Assembly: GCA_964439435.1 (NCBI GenBank)
Contig: CAYTOF010000024.1
Location: forward strand, 1 to 29,935
Length of the DNA: 29,935 nucleotides
From: CAYTOF01 sp964439435
GTDB taxonomy: Bacteria; Bacillota; Clostridia; Oscillospirales; QAMX01
Direction of reading: 5' to 3'
The position numbers were made by a program, and so were the translations under genes. The notes beneath the pieces are model-generated. The model worked only from the letters and a program-made list of their open reading frames with translations, was not told where the DNA came from and did not search any database. Of the stretch, positions 1-7,480 are shown piece after piece (the first letter of the stretch is position 1; each line of letters starts with the position of its first letter).

Positions 1-86
1 ACAACACCCCACACCACAGAAACTGCCGCTGCCACGACTTCATCCCAAGCATCTAACACCGCCACATCAACGCCTCAAACAGAAAC
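1..86 (+). repeat. Direct repeat, copy 1 (linker of tandem lipoproteins)
   Basis: Positions 1-86 match 1340-1425 with a constant offset of 1339 and only three mismatches (at 56, 58 and 65). The first 55 bases are identical. The repeat encodes the threonine-rich linker that follows the lipidated cysteine. It is far more similar than the downstream bodies of the two genes. Confidence 0.85.
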
Positions 87-137
87 GACAACGGTGCCTC
101 AAGCAACAGAAAAGCCCGAGCCGGAGATCGCCCGCTT
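1..137 (+). pseudogene. 5' part of tandem lipoprotein gene, out of frame with its body
   Basis: Frame 1 from the window edge encodes a Thr/Ser/Ala/Gln-rich linker that matches the linker just after the lipobox cysteine of the neighbour at 1265-2500. At about position 136 the reading frame must change from frame 1 to frame 3 to continue the homology. The neighbour has a TTT codon followed by the Ser-Pro-Asp-Leu-Asp motif, while here only TT is present before Thr-Pro-Asp-Leu-Asp. This is a single-base deletion in a short T run. The signal peptide and start codon lie upstream of the window. It may be a genuine frameshift or a sequencing error. Confidence 0.7.
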
Positions 138-182
138 ACCCCGGACCTTGACAAAGCCACCGTTTTATCAGAGAGTGAGTGC

Positions 183-1184
183 ATGTTTCTCCCTTGGGGC
201 ACAAAGGCAGAAGAGCTTGGTTTTGTCGAGTATGTTCAAGACAAGGCAATTTCGGGGCCCGAGTCATTTACAGTGGGCGACGATGAGACTTTTTACATTT
301 ATGACACATGGAACAGCTGCACTCTGAAGACTTTTAGAAACGGAGAGCTGATAAATCAGATGCCCATAATCGGCAAAGCTGACTTTGTGGACAGAGGCTA
401 TTTTAAAGACATGTTCAGAGACATGATTTTTGTAGACGGCAGTCTCATCGCCTATTCAGAACAGAAAAACGCATTCTACAAAATCACCGACAATGCAGTG
501 GAAAAGTTTGACATCCCCTGTCAAGAAGGTTGGCTGATTACCCTATATCCCACTCTTGCCGCACTTTCAGACAGCACTTTTTTAGTCAAAGACTATCCAA
601 ACGACTTCCCCCATATAACCGACATGCAAGCCCGTCGTCGCGCTTATGACCTTGGCGGAAGTGTGGTTTTAGAACCTTCCATGGAATCAAACCCATATGC
701 TTGTATGACAAAACGAGTTATAAGCGACGACGACATGGAGATGGTCATCAGATATGCCCTTGTGGATTCGAAAAACAACGCTGTGAACAGTGTGGATCTC
801 GTTGTCAAAAAAGACAGCCTCACATTGCCCTCAAATAAAAAAGGCATTCTCAGTGAGGTCGATGTATACGAATTGGGTCAAGACAACCAAGGCTATGTGT
901 ACATATGCATTTCGAGATTTTTCTTGGAAGAAGGAAAAGACGATTATTTCGACGCATATCAACGGTTGAACTTTGTCAAGCTCAACATAAAAGAAGAAAT
1001 CTTGGATGTCGGCTTGGTCGAAGCCTTCAACTATCGCGGTGATGGCAGAATAAATGACTACGGTATGCCGCTTTATCTGCACACTGTTTTATATGCATCA
1101 TGGACCATCACCCCGGAGGGAGCAATTTATCATGCGCTGCCCCAAGATAAAGGGATAAGCTTTTTGCGATACACTTTTGACTAA
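183..1184 (+). CDS. Secreted lipoprotein-like protein, body of a frameshifted tandem paralog
   Basis: The 333-residue open frame is the body of a protein paralogous to the lipoprotein encoded at 1265-2500. Shared landmarks in the same order are ELGFV, GPE..T.G.DET.YI.DT, the IAYS...YKIT segment, the ELGQDN(Q/K)GYVY motif, and a matching C-terminal end with TITP.G..Y and YxFD. The homology extends upstream of this ATG in the same frame back to about 138, so the ATG at 183 is probably not the original start. The original N-terminus, with signal peptide and linker, is in another frame (1-137). There is no good Shine-Dalgarno before 183. The alternating hydrophobic/aromatic strand pattern suggests a beta-rich, possibly propeller-like fold, but this is inference. 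Function is unknown. Confidence 0.7.
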   Translation: MFLPWGTKAEELGFVEYVQDKAISGPESFTVGDDETFYIYDTWNSCTLKTFRNGELINQMPIIGKADFVDRGYFKDMFRDMIFVDGSLIAYSEQKNAFYKITDNAVEKFDIPCQEGWLITLYPTLAALSDSTFLVKDYPNDFPHITDMQARRRAYDLGGSVVLEPSMESNPYACMTKRVISDDDMEMVIRYALVDSKNNAVNSVDLVVKKDSLTLPSNKKGILSEVDVYELGQDNQGYVYICISRFFLEEGKDDYFDAYQRLNFVKLNIKEEILDVGLVEAFNYRGDGRINDYGMPLYLHTVLYASWTITPEGAIYHALPQDKGISFLRYTFD

Positions 1185-1220
1185 ATGAACGTTTCAACCG
1201 ACACCAAGTGCCTAAAACTG

Positions 1221-1229
1221 TGATATACT
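1221..1229 (+). promoter_or_regulatory. Candidate extended -10 promoter element
   Basis: TG-A-TATACT fits the extended -10 pattern (TGnTATAAT) about 35 bases before the lipoprotein start codon at 1265. No convincing -35 box lies 16-18 bases upstream, so this is only a candidate. Confidence 0.35.
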
Positions 1230-1264
1230 CTGTATATCGAAAAATTGATCTAAAGGGGGCAAGT

Positions 1265-2500
1265 ATGGCAAAAATATTACACACAACGGTCGGCTTGTTG
1301 CTGCTGCTTGCAGTGCTGCTTACCGCATGCGGCGGCGAAACAACACCCCACACCACAGAAACTGCCGCTGCCACGACTTCATCCCAAGCATCTACCGCCG
1401 CCAAATCAACGCCTCAAACAGAAACACAATCGTCCCAAACAAGTCCATCGACAACGACATCTCCGAAAACAGAAAAGCCTCCATCGGAGATCACGCGGTT
1501 TTCCCCGGATCTTGACAATGCAAATGTTTTGACAGAGGATGTGCTTTTGTCCGTCTTTTGGGGAAAATATTCCGGGGAGCTTGGTTTTGTTTTGACACCT
1601 GACGATGCCACTGTTCGAGGCCCCGAGTGCTACACAATGGGCGAAGATGAAACAATTTATATCTTTGACACCACAAATGAGAGGACTTTCAAATCCTTTA
1701 AAGACGGAAAGGTTTCAACATTTTTCTCCTCTATCGGCAGAACCGACTTTGGCGACAACGAGTTTATCAGGGAGATGGTCGCTGTTTCGGGCAGTGTCAT
1801 TGCTTATTCATATTCGCCTGAGAAACACGGTATTTATAAAATAACGGGCAGCGAAGTGAAAGAGCTCAACATTTTTTGCGAAGGGGCCACGGATGACAAC
1901 GCCCTGACCTCTTTTCAAGACGGTACCTTCATGCTGCAAGACAAAACCAAAAGCGGCAAGCGTTGGCGTGTTTTTGATGTCGAGGGAAATATGCTGGAGG
2001 AGTATTACAACGACTCCCATCCCTTTGGCTATGTGACCATCGACAATGTGATATATAATAAAGACGAGTATGTCGTGGGCATTTCACAAATAGACGAGAA
2101 TGACAATCTTATATACATTGTGGAGCTTGCCATCGGTCTGAATCCGCCCGGGTCAAAAGGCCTCACTTGCGATGCCTATATAAGGGAAATCGGCCAAGAC
2201 AACAAGGGCTATGTGTATTTTGAAATCCAGCGAATCTGCCCCATCCCGGGGGAAAAAGAACACTATGATGCCCCCCAATGGCGAAACATCATCAGGATCA
2301 ATCTCAAAGACGAGAAGATGGATGTCGGCAAAATCGATCTTTCAAATAGCAAGCCGGAAAGAAAAATCGGCGAAGACGGGAGATCCTATATCTACAAGTT
2401 TACAATGAACAAGAGATACACCATTACACCGAACGGAACAGTGTATTACGCGGCGACGCCTGATGACAAGGTGAACTTTTACAGATACAGGTTCGACTAA
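1265..2500 (+). CDS. Secreted lipoprotein of unknown function
   Basis: The protein has 411 residues. The start is placed at ATG 1265 rather than the longer frame from 1208, because an AAAGGGGGC ribosome binding site sits just upstream and the N-terminus then reads as a classic lipoprotein signal: MAKILH, a hydrophobic Leu/Val stretch, and the lipobox LLTAC with the modified cysteine near residue 22. A low-complexity Thr/Ser/Gln/Pro linker to about residue 80 follows, typical of a tether to the outer face of the membrane. The body has many short hydrophobic strands and repeated (E/D)-T-x-Y-I-(F/Y) and GYVY-like elements. No catalytic motif is recognised. It lies 80 bp after a paralog in the same orientation, so the locus looks like a tandem lipoprotein array that may continue upstream. 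A beta-propeller fold is plausible but unproven. Confidence 0.85.
   Translation: MAKILHTTVGLLLLLAVLLTACGGETTPHTTETAAATTSSQASTAAKSTPQTETQSSQTSPSTTTSPKTEKPPSEITRFSPDLDNANVLTEDVLLSVFWGKYSGELGFVLTPDDATVRGPECYTMGEDETIYIFDTTNERTFKSFKDGKVSTFFSSIGRTDFGDNEFIREMVAVSGSVIAYSYSPEKHGIYKITGSEVKELNIFCEGATDDNALTSFQDGTFMLQDKTKSGKRWRVFDVEGNMLEEYYNDSHPFGYVTIDNVIYNKDEYVVGISQIDENDNLIYIVELAIGLNPPGSKGLTCDAYIREIGQDNKGYVYFEIQRICPIPGEKEHYDAPQWRNIIRINLKDEKMDVGKIDLSNSKPERKIGEDGRSYIYKFTMNKRYTITPNGTVYYAATPDDKVNFYRYRFD
1340..1425 (+). repeat. Direct repeat, copy 2 (linker of tandem lipoproteins)
   Basis: This is the partner of the repeat at 1-86, with 83 of 86 positions identical. It starts just after the lipobox cysteine codon of the second lipoprotein and ends within the Thr/Gln-rich linker, where the two genes begin to diverge. 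Confidence 0.85.
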
Positions 2501-2559
2501 AAGACAACAGGCTCGGTCTCATATACAGAAAACCCCTGAGATATACAGACAAACTATGT

Positions 2560-2592
2560 CCCCCCTCTTTTATCCGGATGGAAAGAGGGGGG
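2560..2592 (+). terminator. Rho-independent terminator after the lipoprotein gene
   Basis: Perfect 11-bp stem CCCCCCTCTTT / AAAGAGGGGGG with an 11-nt loop, followed on the plus strand by ATTTGTTTT. It lies between convergent genes (plus gene ending at 2500, minus gene ending at 2636). The T-tract is on the plus side, so it mainly serves the lipoprotein. Confidence 0.75.
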
Positions 2593-2635
2593 ATTTGTTT
2601 TACAGATATGCAAAAACTGAGATTTGCATTGTCAT

Positions 2636-3472
2636 TTAGCTGTCTCGGTAAATCCGCGCCAGATTTGCGGCGCTCATATTTATGGCGGCTTTTGCATCGC
2701 CTCCGCCGCAATACTCCAGAGAATAATAGCCTTGATAGCCCGCATTTTTGAGTATTCTGAATATTTTCGCGAAGTTGACAACACCCATACCCATGATGCA
2801 GTCTTTGAGATAGTCGCCATCTCTCGTCATCAACCAACCCTCTCCGGGATGGTATGCCCGCCCGTCATGGAAGAGATAGTCCTTGACATGGACATGCTCG
2901 ATAAAAGGGGCAAAGCGCCCCACAAAGACCTCCGCCCGCTCCCCGACAAACAAGCTGTTACCCACATCGGCAACTATGCCAAAATCAAAATCCGCGGCCT
3001 CTATAAGCCTTTCAAGACGGTTGCTGCCGTTGAAAATATAGCCTTGGTTTTCATACATGCATTTGACACCGCGCTCTTTGCCATAATCTGAAATCTCTTT
3101 CAGAGCTTCCACCGCTTTTTGCAACAGCGCACCATAGGGCATGCGCACAAATTTGTGGGAGAGCCCCGGGGCGATTGTATGGTGTAAATACGGTGAACCC
3201 AGGGCTTTGGCGACATCAATATATTTTTTCAATCTGTCTATCTCTGCACGGCGGTTCTCCCCCACAACGCTGACAGCTATGGAAAAGCAACTGATGCTGA
3301 TGCCCTTGTTCTCCGCATATGCTCTGATTTGCTTTGCCGCTTCTATATCGGGCGTGGCAAATTCGCGGTCACAATACGGTTCTATGGCTTCAAAAGAAGC
3401 CTCCGCCGCAAAGTCCACGGCCTCTTTATAGGATGTAACGGAACTTGGCAGGCTGAAAATAGAAAATTTCAT
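2636..3472 (-). CDS. Sugar phosphate isomerase/epimerase-like TIM barrel protein
   Basis: The 278-residue protein belongs to the xylose-isomerase-like TIM barrel superfamily (AP endonuclease family 2 fold). Visible family landmarks are the four usual divalent-metal ligands: Glu141 (MYENQG), Asp169 (VADVGN), a histidine in the HVHVKD motif (193-198), and Glu253 (SLEYCGG). Start choice: the longer frame would begin at 3508, but ATG 3472 has GGAGGT six bases upstream and begins directly with the first barrel strand (MKFSIFSLP). It is the last gene of a leftward three-gene operon with two UroD-like genes, 63 bp after the previous one. Members of the superfamily act on many sugars, sugar phosphates and inositols, so the substrate cannot be named. 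The partner genes do not point to a known sugar pathway. Confidence 0.85.
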   Translation of the reverse strand: MKFSIFSLPSSVTSYKEAVDFAAEASFEAIEPYCDREFATPDIEAAKQIRAYAENKGISISCFSIAVSVVGENRRAEIDRLKKYIDVAKALGSPYLHHTIAPGLSHKFVRMPYGALLQKAVEALKEISDYGKERGVKCMYENQGYIFNGSNRLERLIEAADFDFGIVADVGNSLFVGERAEVFVGRFAPFIEHVHVKDYLFHDGRAYHPGEGWLMTRDGDYLKDCIMGMGVVNFAKIFRILKNAGYQGYYSLEYCGGGDAKAAINMSAANLARIYRDS

Positions 3473-3535
3473 CTTAGACCTCCGTATAGGTTTTGTCTGT
3501 GTCGACATATATTATTCTTCAAAAACACAGCTTTG

Positions 3536-4633
3536 TCAATACCTGCCGTGAGAGTGCGCCGCATTGTACATCGCAATCACATTTTCTGTCGGTGTGTTGT
3601 CCTGAATTGCGTGGGTGGGCGCAAAGTGATAGCCCCGTTTCTCCATCATGATGTCCAGGGTGTCACGGCAATACTCTGCTGTCTCCTCCGCCGAACCGTA
3701 TGCCAGCGGCCCTGCCGTGGATATGCAACCGCGAAAATTGAGCCTGCCTCCAAAGTTTTCTACCAAATATTGCGGGCTCATGTTGGCCGCTTCCGGCTGC
3801 AAGGTGTCCACGCCTTTTATGCCCATCTCTATAAAATCCTCATAAACCCAGCTTGAAGAGCCGCAGGTGTGTATCATCACGGGCAGGCCATATGATGTTG
3901 CGAGGTCCACAAAGGCCATGTGAATGGGTTTGAACGTCTTGCGGTACATTTGGAGGCTGATCATCGGCCCAATCTGTGTGCCAAGGTCTTCTCCCAACCA
4001 GACAAAATCTATGAGATTGCGACATGCTGCGAGCAACCTCTCCATGTGTCCAAGGGCGAATGCCGCCCTCCGCTTTATGAAGTCCATGGCGGGTTCGTGT
4101 TCGCTTGCCAGGTGGATGAGCACATCCTCCATGCCCATGATGCGCCCGTTGGAGTTTATGATATCAGGTGTGCCGGCTCCCCCCACAAAGAGGGCAAAGT
4201 CACCACTTGATTTTGCCCATTCCTTTGCCATATCATAGTCAAAGTCATCGGGATTTGGCACAGGATAGGTGTAAAAGAGCTCATCGGGAGCATCTTTCAA
4301 AGGGAAATCACAAAAATCCCAGTATCCGCCGCTTTTGTGCTCCACCCAACGCATGTAGCAGCCCTCAAGGCTGTCAACTCTGCGATCGGGCCTCTGCTCA
4401 AACAGTTCCGGCCCCGTATACGGTGCACCGACACCCCGTGTGTCCACACCCAAAGCCATGTAAAGCGCCTCATTGTCTCCGCTCTTTACGCCGAGGGCAG
4501 TGCAGAGCCTTGCGTGTATTCCGGGATTTGACTCATATCCTATGGGCACTCTGTCTGTCTTTTCAAAGTTAAAAGTGCGCATGACACGCTGTTTGGAAGT
4601 CATTGTTTCGGGAGCTTTATTGATTTTTGGCAT
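3536..4633 (-). CDS. Uroporphyrinogen decarboxylase / MtaA-like family protein
   Basis: The 365-residue protein has the UroD-superfamily layout. An N-terminal segment reads SKQRVMRTFNFEKTDRVPIG, typical of the methylcobamide methyltransferase (MtaA/CmuA-type) branch, followed by a long TIM barrel. Around residues 255-257 it has His-Thr-Cys-Gly and near 303 Arg-Gly-Cys. The H-x-C plus distal Cys arrangement matches the zinc thiolate site of corrinoid:coenzyme M methyltransferases rather than true heme-pathway HemE. The ATG at 4633 has AAAGAGG seven bases upstream, and an internal ATG at codon 11 is possible. It sits 21 bp after the other UroD-like gene and is probably co-transcribed with it. 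There is no corrinoid protein or heme gene nearby, so the real reaction is unknown. Methyl transfer is an inference from the motif. Confidence 0.85.
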   Translation of the reverse strand: MPKINKAPETMTSKQRVMRTFNFEKTDRVPIGYESNPGIHARLCTALGVKSGDNEALYMALGVDTRGVGAPYTGPELFEQRPDRRVDSLEGCYMRWVEHKSGGYWDFCDFPLKDAPDELFYTYPVPNPDDFDYDMAKEWAKSSGDFALFVGGAGTPDIINSNGRIMGMEDVLIHLASEHEPAMDFIKRRAAFALGHMERLLAACRNLIDFVWLGEDLGTQIGPMISLQMYRKTFKPIHMAFVDLATSYGLPVMIHTCGSSSWVYEDFIEMGIKGVDTLQPEAANMSPQYLVENFGGRLNFRGCISTAGPLAYGSAEETAEYCRDTLDIMMEKRGYHFAPTHAIQDNTPTENVIAMYNAAHSHGRY

Positions 4634-4654
4634 ATAAAACCTCTTTACATTGTT

Positions 4655-5896
4655 TCATTCACACACTATGTCCATGGCTATGTCGTTCCATTGCTTTAGT
4701 CTTGAGGGATCGGAGGCAACTGTGCTGATGTCCTTTAAAATAATCTCCAGCGGCGTATTGTATCTCCTTGCGATTTGCACCTTCTCTTTCAAATCACTTT
4801 TCACAAGCTCTTTGTCAAACACATCAAAGGCAAGATATGCGGGATTTGGTTTGCATGAGGCGACATAATCTGTGCCGATGGCCATACAACCGCGCTCAAA
4901 ATCCGCCAAGGGTGAAAGGGAGATCTTTCGCACATTTGGCAATTTTCTCACTATATCTATCTTTGTGTCCAGGGGTTCGCAGCAGCCATAATATCCGAGC
5001 CCGAAACGCTCATACCAGGATTTTACAATTTCTATTTCAAATTCATCGTGCATGGCCACAGATACACCCGAAAAGAGCTGTGCCATGCCCATTGTCCAGA
5101 TGTCCTTTGCCCGAACACGATCGGGGTCAAAGCCTGCCGCGGGCAGCTCGTCGGAGAAGGCACCCGTGCAGTGTATCCAGCTCATGGGCCCTCCGAGCAG
5201 GCCCTGTTCTTCCAGTTGGTCGAGGGCGCTGTGGTGGTAGTTCGAAAAGATTTCGAGGATTGCATGTATGAGTTCCGGGCGGTCAACAAGGTCAATATAG
5301 CTGTTTTCCACACCATGCAGCTCACAGATCCAGTCCCAGTATTGACAACCCACTTCGGCGCCGTAGGCAATGACCGGCACAATGCCGTCAAGCACCTCGT
5401 TTGCAAACTCCACTCTGCGGGCACTCTCCTCGGGTAGAGCTTCTATGACAGGCTTTTTCTGCAATTTTTCAAGGTCTGCCTCTTCTTTGAGCTGGTCGTA
5501 AAAATACTGACCATCCACCCCATCCGTGGTTCGGAGGCGCTTTTTGTCCACAATGACATCCAATCCTAGAAATGTATCATACCCTCTAAATGCTTTTCCC
5601 ACTTTATAAAAGGGCTCCAAAACAAAGTCCGCTCTGAAGTTGTGCCACTGAAAAAGCATGCGCCGAAGCTGTCTCTCCATGCCCCGCATCGCTCTGTCGG
5701 TGCATTGGAGGGTCATCTCCGGCAGATTTTCGAATTGTTCCCAGCAAACCTGGTCAATCATCACCATGGGGCGAAGGGGTTTTAATCCGTTCAGCGCCTT
5801 CCAGAGCTTGATCTTCTCTGAGTTTTCAAGTTCAGCCGCCGCTTCTTTGTAGTTCTTTGCAAGCTCTCTGATAATATACAGATCCTTTTGGTACAT
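4655..5896 (-). CDS. Divergent UroD/MtaA-like family protein
   Basis: The protein has 413 residues. The start ATG 5896 is chosen over the frame opening at 5950 because GGGGGAGG lies just upstream and the longer frame runs over the promoter. It is recognisable as a distant uroporphyrinogen decarboxylase-like barrel by overall pattern and by C-terminal motifs. These are GYYGCCEPLD (301-310), then KISLSPLADFERGC (to Cys337) and VASCKPNP (Cys348). In place of the H-x-C found in its neighbour it has Gly-Cys-Cys-Glu. Several well-placed cysteines could bind a metal. It is the first gene of the operon, right behind a perfect sigma-A promoter. The enzymatic activity is unknown. It is not a typical HemE, which is about 340-350 residues long and lacks these cysteines. 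Confidence 0.75.
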   Translation of the reverse strand: MYQKDLYIIRELAKNYKEAAAELENSEKIKLWKALNGLKPLRPMVMIDQVCWEQFENLPEMTLQCTDRAMRGMERQLRRMLFQWHNFRADFVLEPFYKVGKAFRGYDTFLGLDVIVDKKRLRTTDGVDGQYFYDQLKEEADLEKLQKKPVIEALPEESARRVEFANEVLDGIVPVIAYGAEVGCQYWDWICELHGVENSYIDLVDRPELIHAILEIFSNYHHSALDQLEEQGLLGGPMSWIHCTGAFSDELPAAGFDPDRVRAKDIWTMGMAQLFSGVSVAMHDEFEIEIVKSWYERFGLGYYGCCEPLDTKIDIVRKLPNVRKISLSPLADFERGCMAIGTDYVASCKPNPAYLAFDVFDKELVKSDLKEKVQIARRYNTPLEIILKDISTVASDPSRLKQWNDIAMDIVCE

Positions 5897-5929
5897 TGTG
5901 CCGCCTCCCCCTATTTGATTTCTAAACTT

Positions 5930-5958
5930 ATTATATGTCGGACACGTCACGGTGTCAA
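5930..5958 (-). promoter_or_regulatory. Perfect sigma-A promoter of the UroD-like operon, with inverted repeat
   Basis: On the minus strand the -35 box TTGACA (5953-5958) and the -10 box TATAAT (5930-5935) are both perfect and separated by exactly 17 bases. The start codon at 5896 follows at a normal distance. An inverted repeat with GACAC/GTGTC arms (5941-5956, 6-nt centre) lies in the spacer and reaches into the -35 box, a classic place for a repressor operator. Confidence 0.85.
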
Positions 5959-5988
5959 CGACAAATGATATTCAAAGGCAAAAATATA

Positions 5989-6030
5989 AAGGGTATTATC
6001 CCAATGCCTCTGACTTGGGACAATACCCTT
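5989..6030 (-). terminator. Intrinsic terminator of the ribosomal superoperon
   Basis: Sixteen-base arms (5989-6004 and 6015-6030) pair with a single A-C mismatch around a 10-nt loop. On the minus strand the stem is followed by TATATTTTT. It lies 43 bases after the rplQ stop codon and just upstream of the next promoter, so it insulates the ribosomal operon from the UroD-like operon. Confidence 0.85.
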
Positions 6031-6072
6031 GTTTCGCTTTTACGCGGGCCGATTCGGCCTATTTAGATTTCC

Positions 6073-6414
6073 CTAAACAAGCTCGATGATTGCCATCTCT
6101 GCCGAATCCCCTCTGCGAGGACCTGTGCGCACTATGCGGGTGTATCCGCCGTTGCGCTCGGCATATTTCGGAGCTATCTCATTTATAAGCTTGTACACCA
6201 CGTCTTCTTTTGTTATGTAGGAAAAAAGACGGCGTTTGTTTGCAAGTGTGGGGTTTTTTGCAATTGTGATCATATTTTCGGCAATGGGGCGGACTTCCTT
6301 AGCCCTCGTCACCGTGGTCTCTATTCTATCGCTTTCAAGCAGATACGTCACCATACCTCTAAGCATCGCTTTGCGGTGATCGGTCGGCCTGCCAAGCTTG
6401 CGTGTGCCGGGCAT
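6073..6414 (-). CDS. rplQ: 50S ribosomal protein L17
   Basis: The 113-residue protein is the short bacterial form of L17, a structural protein near the exit-tunnel side of the 50S subunit. The N-terminus reads MPGTRKLGRPTDHRKAMLR, and the family signature around RIETTVTRAKEVRP is intact, as is the C-terminal RRGDSAEMAIIEL. It is the last gene of the S10-spc-alpha superoperon, 23 bp after rpoA as usual, and is followed by a strong terminator. Confidence 0.97.
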   Translation of the reverse strand: MPGTRKLGRPTDHRKAMLRGMVTYLLESDRIETTVTRAKEVRPIAENMITIAKNPTLANKRRLFSYITKEDVVYKLINEIAPKYAERNGGYTRIVRTGPRRGDSAEMAIIELV

Positions 6415-6437
6415 TGTCTGTTCCTCCTCTATGAGTT

Positions 6438-7379
6438 CTAATCTTCGCTCAGTAGCGCAAGGCCCATTGCGTCGAGCTTGTTGACAACTTCTTCCAGAGA
6501 CTTTCTGCCAAGGTTACGGACCTTCATCATGTCCTCTTCGGTCTTGTTCACAAGGTCATCGACCGTGTTTATACCGGCTCTTTTGAGGCAATTAAATGAT
6601 CTCACCGATAGGTCAAGCTCCTCAATGGTCATGTCAAGCTGTGTGGTCTTGTGCTCGCTTGGCTTGTCAACTACAGCTTCCGCTCCGCCGTTTTCTTTGG
6701 ACAAACCGGCAAACAGTGCAAGATGGTCTGTGAGTATGCGAGCAGCCAAAGATATCGCCTCCGCCGCACTGATTGTCATGTTTGTCCACACTTCGAGGGT
6801 GAGCTTGTCGTGGTCGACAGCGGCACCAACACGTGTGTTTTCAACAGTGTAGTTGACCTTTTGCACCGGTGAGTAAATCGAGTCTATGGGTATAAGCCCG
6901 ATTACCGCCTGGTGCGGCTTATTTCTCTCTGCAGGCACATATCCTGTGCCGTGGTTAAAGGTGAGCTCCATGGACAGTCTTGCGTCTTCGGACAGTGAGG
7001 CTATGTGCAACTCCGGGTTCATGATCTCGACTTCTGAATCGCCGATGATATTTCCCGCTGTCACGTCGCATTTGCCCGATGCTTCTATATACATGGTTTT
7101 GGGTCCGCTCCCATGGAGCTTCGCCACAACTGATTTCAGATTCAGTATAATCTGTGTCACATCTTCTTTGACGCCGGGTATCGTGGAGAACTCATGCTGA
7201 ATTTCCCGTATTTTAACTGCGGTTATAGCGGTGCCGTCAAGTGATGATAGCAGCACTCTGCGCAGTGAATTTCCAAGCGTCGTACCGTAACCCCTCTCAA
7301 GGGGCTCAACGATGAGTTTGCCGTAGGATCCGTCATCGGATACATTTATGCTCTCAATCGTCGGTTTTACAAAGTCCAT
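6438..7379 (-). CDS. rpoA: DNA-directed RNA polymerase subunit alpha
   Basis: The 313-residue alpha subunit nucleates RNA polymerase assembly and contacts UP elements and activators. The N-terminal dimerisation domain (about 1-230) shows the conserved ERGYGTTLGNSLRRVLLSS block. The C-terminal domain (about 245-313) has the helix-hairpin-helix residues VRSFNCLKRAGI and VRNLGRKSLEE. The start is set at ATG 7379 because GGAGGG lies just upstream and MDFVKPTIE is the usual N-terminus. The in-frame ATG at 7397 has no ribosome binding site. It lies between rpsD and rplQ in the standard alpha-operon order. Confidence 0.97.
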   Translation of the reverse strand: MDFVKPTIESINVSDDGSYGKLIVEPLERGYGTTLGNSLRRVLLSSLDGTAITAVKIREIQHEFSTIPGVKEDVTQIILNLKSVVAKLHGSGPKTMYIEASGKCDVTAGNIIGDSEVEIMNPELHIASLSEDARLSMELTFNHGTGYVPAERNKPHQAVIGLIPIDSIYSPVQKVNYTVENTRVGAAVDHDKLTLEVWTNMTISAAEAISLAARILTDHLALFAGLSKENGGAEAVVDKPSEHKTTQLDMTIEELDLSVRSFNCLKRAGINTVDDLVNKTEEDMMKVRNLGRKSLEEVVNKLDAMGLALLSED

Positions 7380-7398
7380 AAATACCCTCCGTTTCATT

Positions 7399-7469
7399 GC
7401 CGGCTTGCCCGGCTATTGATGCCAATTCGCGTGGAGAAGGGCCAACGCGTCCCGCGGAACATTGCCGCG
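7399..7469 (-). other. Three small GC-rich hairpins in the rpsD-rpoA gap
   Basis: The roughly 100-bp gap between rpsD and rpoA is long for this operon. It holds three consecutive inverted repeats: GCCGG/CCGGC (7399-7413), CGCGTGG/CCAACGCG (7428-7449) and CGCGG/CCGCG (7453-7469). No T-tract follows, so these are not clear terminators. RNA processing or a regulatory site for alpha-operon translation is possible. Confidence 0.45.
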
Positions 7470-7480
7470 AAATCGCGCCT

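Noticed and set aside
2624..3856. Plus-strand frames opposite the isomerase-like gene and the first UroD-like gene
   Set aside because: They overlap well-supported minus-strand genes and have no ribosome binding sites.
3536..4633. Calling this gene hemE (heme pathway)
   Set aside because: The H-x-C and distal cysteine pattern and the absence of heme genes favour the MtaA-like branch, so the heme assignment is not supported.
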